From contig JABEVK010000047.1 in NCBI GenBank assembly GCA_013044245.1, positions 1 through 41,028 on the forward strand: 41,028 nt of DNA, written 5' to 3'. Source of the DNA: Spirochaetales bacterium (GTDB taxonomy: Bacteria > Spirochaetota > Spirochaetia > JABEVK01). Below the pieces are notes generated by a model. It worked only from the letters and a program-made list of their open reading frames with translations. It was not told where the DNA came from and searched no databases. A program made the translations under genes and the position numbers. Of this stretch, positions 32,822-39,255 are shown one piece after another (the stretch's first letter is position 1; the number at the start of each line of letters is the position of its first letter).

Positions 32822-33883
32822 ATGCCTACTAGCCCCGAGAACGCCGTTGAAGTCCGTATTTCTCGAAAAAAGCCAGCCTTTTCTGTTTCACCGCGATTTC
32901 ACCTGTACCTCAAGGACTACGAGCGCGAGCAAGATTTTCGCCTGCGCTACGAAGACCTGTTGTCGTGGAGCGAGGCGGTGGCCCTCGAGGATCATCATGG
33001 TGGGGACTCGCTGTGGGAGATGTTAATTTACCCGCCGCCGGTGCGCGAAGAGCTCGAAGATAACTTGAAGCGCCTGTACTGCCTGCTCAAGATGGCGGGT
33101 GACATGAGTGCTGTGCGCCACTTGTTTGTCGAACGTATCGATTTTTGCCATTTTGCCAACTCTCAACCTTTCCGCATCAAGGTCGTCAACCAATACAATG
33201 ACAACCACGATTACTTTTATATCAAGAAGGCTGACGCCAGTCGGGTGGCAGGGCTTGAGCTCGAACACCTTTTAAGTCCCAACAACATCAACTTTTTGGT
33301 GCAGGGTTCGACCCTGGTCGAAGAACACATCGTCGGTTTGCCTGGCGATGTGTTCTTACAAGACTATTTTCAACGGCCGGGCATTAACCGGGCCCGTATC
33401 GCCAAAGAATTCGTCAAGTTCAATGAACGTTGCTTTGTGCGCCTCTTGGGCGATATGAGGTCTTACAACTACGTCATGGACGTGACCATGGACTTTGACG
33501 AGGAGCAGTACCGGGTGCGGGCTACTGACTTTGACCAACAGAGCTACGAGGGTGACATACGGGTGTATTTGCCTCAGTTCCACAAAGAAAACAAACCCAT
33601 CGTTGATGTCGTTTGGGAGATTCTTACTCTGGATACCATCCGACAGTACCAAATTGAGGAACGTTCGCTGATGGCTCGTCGGGCCAAGGGTGACTGGGGG
33701 CGCATTAACGACCTGCTGGATGTTATGGAACATGGTGAGTTCTCCAACCCCGAAAAAACGGCCCAGCTGGCGGCGGGGTTGGCACACTTTCACAAAAACG
33801 ATGACTTTCGTGCTTGTCGCTCTATGGGCGAGCTGGTGAGACTTAATCTCGAGGTAACCCTGGAACTGAAAGAGAATCTCTAA
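32822..33883 (+). CDS. Unrecognised protein with a kinase-like active-site pattern
   Basis: A 353-residue soluble protein that I cannot assign to a named family. Its middle resembles the protein-kinase/aminoglycoside-phosphotransferase fold. YFYIKKAD gives candidate ATP-site lysines (K135/K136), and LELEHLL offers the pairing Glu (E146/E148). LVEEHIVGLPGDVFL looks like a hinge, and GDMRSYNYVMD has D211 and N216 at the five-residue spacing of the catalytic loop (HGDLHPGN in APH). TDFDQ (D236) fits the metal-binding DFG/DxD position. The fold is inferred; no substrate is implied. It is divergent from lysA and overlaps the convergent response regulator by 4 bp. Confidence 0.6.
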   Translation: MPTSPENAVEVRISRKKPAFSVSPRFHLYLKDYEREQDFRLRYEDLLSWSEAVALEDHHGGDSLWEMLIYPPPVREELEDNLKRLYCLLKMAGDMSAVRHLFVERIDFCHFANSQPFRIKVVNQYNDNHDYFYIKKADASRVAGLELEHLLSPNNINFLVQGSTLVEEHIVGLPGDVFLQDYFQRPGINRARIAKEFVKFNERCFVRLLGDMRSYNYVMDVTMDFDEEQYRVRATDFDQQSYEGDIRVYLPQFHKENKPIVDVVWEILTLDTIRQYQIEERSLMARRAKGDWGRINDLLDVMEHGEFSNPEKTAQLAAGLAHFHKNDDFRACRSMGELVRLNLEVTLELKENL

Positions 33884-34251
33884 TCGGTTTTCAAAGGGAC
33901 ATGAACACGTTTAAGGGCGCGGGCAAAATCACTGGTAGTGACTGGCTTGGTTAAGTACAAATCAAAGATCGAGGAGTTGGTATCCTCGGGGGAATAGCCT
34001 GACAACCCAATTATCGGGAGTTCAGGTTTTAGTTCACGCAGGCGCTGTGCAACCACACTGCCGGGGCTGTCAGGCAGTTCCCAGTCTAGAAAAACAGCGG
34101 CAAAGGGTACAGATTTGACCAGCTGAAGGGCGGCTTCACCATCGTGAGCTCCCGCACTTTGAACGCCGAGGCGTCTGAGCATCCTCATAGCCACATCCCG
34201 TGCTGTGGGGTCGTCATCGACCACTAGCACATGAGGAGCGTCTGTATCCAT
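33880..34251 (-). CDS. Single-domain response regulator (CheY-like receiver)
   Basis: A 123-residue receiver domain without an output domain. The acidic pocket is VVDDD (about 11-14), the phospho-acceptor Asp lies in VFLDWELP (about 56), Ser in LSGYS takes the Thr/Ser switch position, and Lys is in LTKPV. All catalytic residues are thus present. The GGAGGA ribosome site is strong. No histidine kinase is adjacent, so the partner is unknown. It is divergent from fabD and tail-overlaps the 32822 gene. Confidence 0.9.
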   Translation of the reverse strand: MDTDAPHVLVVDDDPTARDVAMRMLRRLGVQSAGAHDGEAALQLVKSVPFAAVFLDWELPDSPGSVVAQRLRELKPELPIIGLSGYSPEDTNSSIFDLYLTKPVTTSDFARALKRVHVPLKTD

Positions 34252-34387
34252 TCAGTCCTCCGCTTTCTTAAGCTTTATCCAAAATAGGCCTCAAAACAAG
34301 CCCCAGACAAAGGGATTTTCGTAGCCTCTTCCCATATTTCGGATAAAACGCTAAAGTTGCGACCATTCCCTTCACCTGCGAGGTGCT

Positions 34388-35317
34388 ATGAAAACAGCCT
34401 TTTTGTTTCCCGGCCAGGGGGCTCAGTATCCCGGCATGGTTTTGGATCTGTACGACGCTTCGTCCGAGGTACGCGATTTATTCGCCTTGGCCCAGGAAAC
34501 GACGGGTGTCGATGTTCATGCTTTGTTAGCCCATGGAACCGAAGAACAGCTGAAAGAGACTGTGAATACACAGATATCTGTCACTTTAGCCAACCTTTCT
34601 GCGGCCGTGGTGTTACGTCAGCGGGGCGTGATCGCTCAAGGCGTTGCCGGTTTTAGTCTTGGCGAATACGCCGCTTTGGCTTGGGCTGGAGTCTTGCCGT
34701 TTGAAAAAATCTTCCCCTTGGTTCGTCAGCGAGGTGAGTTCATGGCTCAAGCCGCTCAATCGCTGGATCGTAGTGCCGGGGAGCCGGGTATGGCAGCCGT
34801 ATTGGGACTGAGCCCCGAACAGGTGGATGCGGTTCTTACCAAAGAAAACATTCCTAGCCTTTTTGCCGCCAACTACAACTCGCCGGTACAGGTGGTGATC
34901 TCGGGAACAGCCGAGGCCCTTAAGTCGGGTGAAGCCGTCCTGAAGGCCGCAGGGGCAAAACGAATCATCAGGTTAAAAGTATCGGGACCTTTCCACTCGC
35001 CGCTCCTAAAGTCTGCGGCCCAATCCTTAGAACAAGCTGTCAACCAGCTCAGTTTCGCCGACCCCCAGTTCGAGCTGTATTCAAATGTGACGGGAGCCGT
35101 TGTACGGACCGGTTCCGAAGCCAAGGCTTTGGCTGTTCGCCAGGTGACGTCTCCGGTGAGGTGGACGGCCGAAGAAGCCGCTTTAGCCACCTCAGGGTAT
35201 ACCCGAGTGATCGAAGCAGGTCCGGGCACGGTTTTAGCAGGTCTTTGGAAAGCGCTGTTCCCCGAAGCCGACTGCCTACCGGCGGGTAAACTGGAACAAA
35301 TTGCGCAAATCGGGTAA
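34388..35317 (+). CDS. fabD: Malonyl-CoA:ACP transacylase
   Basis: A 309-residue enzyme that loads malonyl groups onto acyl carrier protein for fatty-acid synthesis. It opens with FLFPGQGAQYPGM. The nucleophile is Ser in GFSLGEYAAL (GHSxGE in most homologues, here Phe for His). The catalytic His is in GPFHSPLL, and ANYNSPVQVVISG is typical. GAGGTG precedes ATG. A small inverted repeat CACCT-gcg-AGGTG (34373-34385) overlaps this ribosome site. It is the first gene of fabD-fabG-fabF, 9 bp before fabG. Confidence 0.96.
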   Translation: MKTAFLFPGQGAQYPGMVLDLYDASSEVRDLFALAQETTGVDVHALLAHGTEEQLKETVNTQISVTLANLSAAVVLRQRGVIAQGVAGFSLGEYAALAWAGVLPFEKIFPLVRQRGEFMAQAAQSLDRSAGEPGMAAVLGLSPEQVDAVLTKENIPSLFAANYNSPVQVVISGTAEALKSGEAVLKAAGAKRIIRLKVSGPFHSPLLKSAAQSLEQAVNQLSFADPQFELYSNVTGAVVRTGSEAKALAVRQVTSPVRWTAEEAALATSGYTRVIEAGPGTVLAGLWKALFPEADCLPAGKLEQIAQIG

Positions 35318-35326
35318 AAGGGAGCA

Positions 35327-36070
35327 GTGATGTTGTTAACAGGAAAAAAAGCTCTGGTGACCGGTGGTTCCAAGGGGATAGGCCGTGCCATTGTCGAGAC
35401 GTTTTTAAAAAATGGTGCCGAAGTTTACACCTTGTCTCGGACACCTGGTGATCTTGCAGGCCTAGAAGAAGTTGCCGCCCAAGCGGGAACCCAGGTGCAT
35501 TACCATGCTGTCGATGTTGCCGATGAAACGGCTATCACGACGCTGATCAAAGAGATTCTCAAAGAATCTGGTGGCCTCGATGCGGTCGTCAACAATGCGG
35601 GGATTACCCGTGACGGGTTGATCGCCCGAATGCCTGCCGACGCTTGGAACGAAGTTCTGCGTGTCAACTTGGCCAGTGCCTTTTATATTTGTAAAGCTGT
35701 GTCGATGTCGATGTTGTCACGCCGTGGTGGTTCTATCATCAATATGAGTTCGGTAGTTGGGTTGCACGGTAATGCCGGTCAAACCAACTATGCCGCCTCG
35801 AAGGCCGGCCTGATTGGTTTTACCAAAAGTCTGGCTCAAGAGTTAGCACCGCGCGGGGTGCGCGTTAATGCCATTTGTCCCGGTTTTATCGGCACGGAAA
35901 TGACAGAACAACTGACCGAAGACCAGAAAAAAGCTTTATTTGCCCGTATCCCGATGGCCCGTATGGGCTCGGCCGAAGAAATAGCCCGCGTCGCCCTGTT
36001 CTTGGCGTCCGATCTGTCGACGTATGTCACAGGTCAGGCGCTGTCAGTGGACGGCGGCATGGGTATGTAG
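35327..36070 (+). CDS. fabG: 3-oxoacyl-ACP reductase
   Basis: A 247-residue short-chain dehydrogenase reducing 3-oxoacyl-ACP with NADPH. The cofactor motif is TGGSKGIGRAI, and the structural motif is NNAGITRDGL. The catalytic Ser is in INMSSVVG and the Tyr-Lys pair in YAASKAG. The end VTGQALSVDGGMGM is typical of FabG. Length is standard. It sits between fabD and fabF, 13 bp before the fabF start; the usual acpP between fabG and fabF is missing. Confidence 0.95.
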   Translation: MMLLTGKKALVTGGSKGIGRAIVETFLKNGAEVYTLSRTPGDLAGLEEVAAQAGTQVHYHAVDVADETAITTLIKEILKESGGLDAVVNNAGITRDGLIARMPADAWNEVLRVNLASAFYICKAVSMSMLSRRGGSIINMSSVVGLHGNAGQTNYAASKAGLIGFTKSLAQELAPRGVRVNAICPGFIGTEMTEQLTEDQKKALFARIPMARMGSAEEIARVALFLASDLSTYVTGQALSVDGGMGM

Positions 36071-36083
36071 AGAGGAGTTAGCC

Positions 36084-37334
36084 ATGTCCCGACGAGTTGT
36101 TGTTACCGGTCTTGGTACCATCAATCCCCTCGGCCACAGTGTCGAAGAAACCTGGGCCGCCATCCAGGCATCTCAAAGCGGTATTGGCCGCATCACTCAC
36201 ATCGATGCGTCTACCATGCCTTGTCAGATTGCGGCTGAGGTCAAAAATTTTGATCCGTCCCGTTACATCGACAGCAAAGAGTCCCGTAAGATGGATCCCT
36301 TTAGTCAGTTTGCCGCTTATGCGGCTCTTCAAGCCTTAGAAGATTCGGGGTTGAAGGTTGGCGAAAGCATAGCACCCGAACGTATTGGTACGGTGCTGGG
36401 GAACGGCATTGGTGGCGTTCAATCCCTCGAAACCGCCTACGAAAAAATCTTTGCTGGTGGAGGTCCCAATCGGATTCCCCCAATGTCGATTCCTAAGCTG
36501 ATTTCGAACGAAGCCCCTGGTAATATTGCAATTCTGACTGGTGCCCAAGGGCCCTGTTACTCGATTTTAACGGCGTGTTCGGCTGGTACCGATGCGATCG
36601 GTGACGCCGCCCGCTGGATTCGCGATGGTGTGGCCGATGTTATGATTACTGGCGGGACCGAAGCGGCCATTACCCTTATGGGTATTGGCGGCTTCTGCGT
36701 GCTCAAAGCGATAACGTTTAAGTATAATGACGACCCCACCAAGAGCTCTCGGCCGTTTGACAAGGACCGTTCGGGCTTTGTCATGGGCGAGGGCGCTGGG
36801 GTGCTGATCCTTGAAGAATATGAACATGCCAAGGCAAGGGGAGCCAAAATCTATGCCGAGTTGGTCGGTTACGGCATCACCTGCGACGCCTATCACCTAA
36901 CCAGTCCCCATCCGGACGGTGTTGGTGCGGCCCGCGCGATGCAGATGGCGCTCAACCAAGCGGGACTCAAACCCCAAGATATTGACTACATCAACGCTCA
37001 TGGTACGTCGACCGAGATCAATGACCCTACCGAGACAAAAGCTGTGAAAATCGTGTTTGGCGACCATGCGTACAAACTCAAGATGAGCTCGACCAAGTCG
37101 ATGACGGGCCACTGTATCGGGGCTACCGGGGCTATCGAAGCGATTATCTCGATTTTGGCGCTAAGGGATCAGTACTTTCCGCCGACGATCAACCTGGATA
37201 ACCCAGACATTGAAGCCGGTTGTGACTTGGACTACGTGCCGCACCACGGCGTTAAAGGGACGATTCGCGCGGTCATGTCCAACACCCTTGGATTCGGCGG
37301 ACACAACAGTTCAGTGATTTTTACTAAGCCCTAA
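36084..37334 (+). CDS. fabF: 3-oxoacyl-ACP synthase II
   Basis: A 416-residue condensing enzyme (KASII). MSRRVVVTGLGTINPLG is the family start. The catalytic Cys is in TACSAGTDAIGDA, and the His residues are in NAHGTSTEINDPTE and STKSMTGHCIGATG. ATG 36084 has AGAGGAG (36071-36077) upstream; an in-frame ATG at 36024 lies inside fabG and is rejected. The stop overlaps the stop of the convergent LacI gene by 4 bp, and the terminator for this operon lies inside that gene. Confidence 0.96.
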   Translation: MSRRVVVTGLGTINPLGHSVEETWAAIQASQSGIGRITHIDASTMPCQIAAEVKNFDPSRYIDSKESRKMDPFSQFAAYAALQALEDSGLKVGESIAPERIGTVLGNGIGGVQSLETAYEKIFAGGGPNRIPPMSIPKLISNEAPGNIAILTGAQGPCYSILTACSAGTDAIGDAARWIRDGVADVMITGGTEAAITLMGIGGFCVLKAITFKYNDDPTKSSRPFDKDRSGFVMGEGAGVLILEEYEHAKARGAKIYAELVGYGITCDAYHLTSPHPDGVGAARAMQMALNQAGLKPQDIDYINAHGTSTEINDPTETKAVKIVFGDHAYKLKMSSTKSMTGHCIGATGAIEAIISILALRDQYFPPTINLDNPDIEAGCDLDYVPHHGVKGTIRAVMSNTLGFGGHNSSVIFTKP

Positions 37335-38341
37335 GTTAGAGCGGGACCGGTGGTCCCCCGTACCTTTAAAAATGGTTCCAAGACGATCTGCTCAAAAGGC
37401 AGATCGTTTTTTTTACCCCGGAGAAGAATCCGTTCCGCCATACGGCGACCCTGCTCTCGGGCCTGGTGGTCAACCGAAGTCAGTGGCGGGTTGCCGTAGT
37501 CCAGCCATGAGAGGTTGTCATAGCCTACCACCGAAATTTCCTCTGGAACGCTGATACCTGCCTGCCGTAATGCGGCCAGACAACCCAAGGCTACACGGTC
37601 CGAAATGGCAACGAAGGCCGTGGGGCGGGGACTCTGAAGTCCCAGAACGCGGAGTGTTGCGGCATATCCACCTTCAAACGTATAGTTGGCGTCAGCCACC
37701 CAGGCTTCGGACCATTGGGGGTCTAACTGACTGACCTTTTCGCGGTAGACAGCTTCGCGTAGGCCTGCGGAGTTGCTAGGCTGGGTGTGACCGCTTAAAA
37801 AAGCAATACGGCGGTGACCAAGGGCCAAAAGGTGATCGAGGGCTAAACTGCCACCATGCCGGTCATCGGTGCAAAGGCTGTCGCAGGGCCAGGCGGGGCG
37901 GAAGCGTTGAAATAGCATAAGGGGGATGTGGCACGACGAAACAAAGTCTTCAAGCGAAGCGTCTTCTTGCACCGAAAGTAAAATCAGACCTTCAACGTTG
38001 CGCCTCGTAAAGTCTTCAAGAATCCGAAGTTCTTTTTCTTTTTTTCGCTCGGTGAACGAAAAGAGTACCCCGAAATCCTTTTCGAAGGCGACTTCTTCGA
38101 CTCCTGCCATCACTTCGGCAAAAAAAGGGTTGGTCACGGTGTCGCCTACCACTCCGAGGGTTCGGGTGGAGCGGGTTCTCAGACCCCGGGCTAAGGAGGA
38201 GGGGACAAAATGCAGGGTGTCAATGGCCTGATGGACCCGGGCTTCGGTAGAGGCCCCGACCTTTCGGGTGCGGTTGATGACGTGTGAAACAGTAGTACTA
38301 GAAACCCCGGCGAGCCGGGCGACATCGTGGATGGTAGCGAT
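37331..38341 (-). CDS. LacI-family repressor, apparently starting at an ATC codon
   Basis: 336 residues if translation begins at ATC 38341-38339, giving (M)ATIHDVARLAGVSSTTVSH, an intact LacI helix-turn-helix whose first residues fit the family exactly. GGGAGG (38348-38353) lies 6 nt upstream. An in-frame TAA is at 38360-38362, and no ATG, GTG, TTG or CTG occurs between it and the helix-turn-helix. The next usable start (GTG 38152) would remove the DNA-binding domain. The effector domain has TLGVVGDTVTNPFFAEVMAGVE, LALDHLLALGHRRIAFLSG, PTAFVAISDRVALGC and SVVGYDNL. Its target is unknown. The 3' end carries, antisense, the fab terminator. Confidence 0.88.
   Translation of the reverse strand: MATIHDVARLAGVSSTTVSHVINRTRKVGASTEARVHQAIDTLHFVPSSLARGLRTRSTRTLGVVGDTVTNPFFAEVMAGVEEVAFEKDFGVLFSFTERKKEKELRILEDFTRRNVEGLILLSVQEDASLEDFVSSCHIPLMLFQRFRPAWPCDSLCTDDRHGGSLALDHLLALGHRRIAFLSGHTQPSNSAGLREAVYREKVSQLDPQWSEAWVADANYTFEGGYAATLRVLGLQSPRPTAFVAISDRVALGCLAALRQAGISVPEEISVVGYDNLSWLDYGNPPLTSVDHQAREQGRRMAERILLRGKKNDLPFEQIVLEPFLKVRGTTGPALT
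37383..37414 (+). terminator. Intrinsic terminator of the fab operon, inside the convergent LacI gene
   Basis: A perfect 9-bp stem ACGATCTGC / GCAGATCGT with loop TCAAAAG is followed by seven further T (37408-37414). It lies 49 bp after the fabF stop and within codons for the LacI C-terminus (around KKNDLPFEQIV). Confidence 0.85.
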
Positions 38342-38367
38342 AACAGACCTCCCTCTAGCTTAGTCTT

Positions 38368-38396
38368 AGTTTAGTGAGATGATAAAACTTGTCCAA
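38368..38396 (-). promoter_or_regulatory. Promoter of the ATC-start LacI gene
   Basis: On the minus strand, TTGGAC (38391-38396), 17-bp spacer and TAAACT (38368-38373). The predicted start is near 38362, giving a leader of about 20 nt with GGGAGG before ATC. Confidence 0.45.
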
Positions 38397-38412
38397 GAGG
38401 GTTTTTCGGTGC

Positions 38413-38441
38413 TTGAGCCCCAGGCCGTGTCGCTGTATGCT
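38413..38441 (+). promoter_or_regulatory. Promoter giving a leaderless mRNA for the PilZ gene
   Basis: TTGAGC (38413-38418), 17-bp spacer and TATGCT (38436-38441). The -10 ends 7 nt before ATG 38449. No Shine-Dalgarno is present. Confidence 0.45.
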
Positions 38442-38448
38442 TATTTTT

Positions 38449-39231
38449 ATGAATGATTCATCCTCGCCTGTTCAAAATGACGAAGGCAAAAAGGTCTTTT
38501 TTTTATACCCGGCCAGCGTCATCCAAAATGAGATGGTTCTCGAGATCGTTCACGCTGAGTATGCCGTGTACCTTCTTAGCGATCATGCCAAGGTCCCCCG
38601 GCTAATGGCCCGCTACTCGGACTCGATTCTGTTCATCAATCTGGATGAAGGGATGAAAGAGCCCGAGTGGGAGGTCTTTATCCGAAACCTTCAAAAAGAT
38701 CCCGCAACGGCAACGGTACGGATCGGCATCCTGACTTACAACAACAACGCCGAGTTGGCTCAGAAGTACCTAATGGATCTCTCGGTGCCCTGCGGTTTTA
38801 TCAAGTTGTCGTTGGGACTGAAAAAGAGTACTGAAATTTTACTCAAGGCTCTGGAAGCCAACGAAGCTCGGGGACGACGTCGCTACCTGCGGGTGACCTG
38901 CCAAGATAATGCTACGTTCAATGTGGTGCTTGGGGACAAAACTCGTTCGGGACGGATTGTGGACATAAGCTCGGTGGGGATGGCCTGCGTGTTTGAAAAC
39001 TCGGTGGCGATTCCCGTACGGACTAAGCTGGTGGACATTCAGCTCAAACTCAAAGGTGTTCTTGCCAAGGTTTCGGCGGTGGTTTTTGGAACTCGGCCGG
39101 TTGACGGCACGTTGATGTACGTTCTGCTGTTTGATCTGGCCCCGTCGGGTGATACCAAACAAAAAATTCGCGTCTACATTCAGCAGAACTTGCAGGCTTC
39201 GATGGAAGCCGAAATTAAGACGCTTCCTTAA
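38449..39231 (+). CDS. PilZ-domain protein, probable c-di-GMP receptor
   Basis: 260 residues from ATG 38449. In-frame starts at 38389 and 38437 lie at or within the predicted promoter. The first 130 residues form an alpha/beta region (KKVFFLYPASVIQNEMV, DSILFINLDEG, VRIGILTY) resembling the N-terminal domain of treponemal PilZ proteins, or a receiver-like fold without phospho-acceptor. The PilZ domain (about 140-250) has both c-di-GMP motifs: RRYLR (RxxxR) and DISSVG (DxSxxG). It should bind c-di-GMP and may link to motility. The diguanylate cyclase at 14235 could supply the ligand; this is inference. The next gene follows after 24 bp. Confidence 0.88.
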   Translation: MNDSSSPVQNDEGKKVFFLYPASVIQNEMVLEIVHAEYAVYLLSDHAKVPRLMARYSDSILFINLDEGMKEPEWEVFIRNLQKDPATATVRIGILTYNNNAELAQKYLMDLSVPCGFIKLSLGLKKSTEILLKALEANEARGRRRYLRVTCQDNATFNVVLGDKTRSGRIVDISSVGMACVFENSVAIPVRTKLVDIQLKLKGVLAKVSAVVFGTRPVDGTLMYVLLFDLAPSGDTKQKIRVYIQQNLQASMEAEIKTLP

Positions 39232-39240
39232 AGGGATGTT

Positions 39241-39250
39241 GGGGGGGGGG
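39241..39250 (+). repeat. Poly-G tract (10 G) at the ribosome site of the DUF4139 gene
   Basis: Ten consecutive G followed by AG form the Shine-Dalgarno region, ending 5 nt before ATG 39256. Homopolymeric G tracts are prone to slippage and act as phase-variation switches upstream of treponemal genes. Function here is inferred. Confidence 0.7.
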
Positions 39251-39255
39251 AGTCT

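Noticed and set aside
37331-38152. LacI gene starting at GTG 38152
   Set aside because: The frame upstream encodes an intact helix-turn-helix, and the GTG start would discard it.
37926-38231. Plus-strand open frame opposite the LacI gene
   Set aside because: Ser/Arg-rich shadow composition, no ribosome site, and the LacI frame explains the region.
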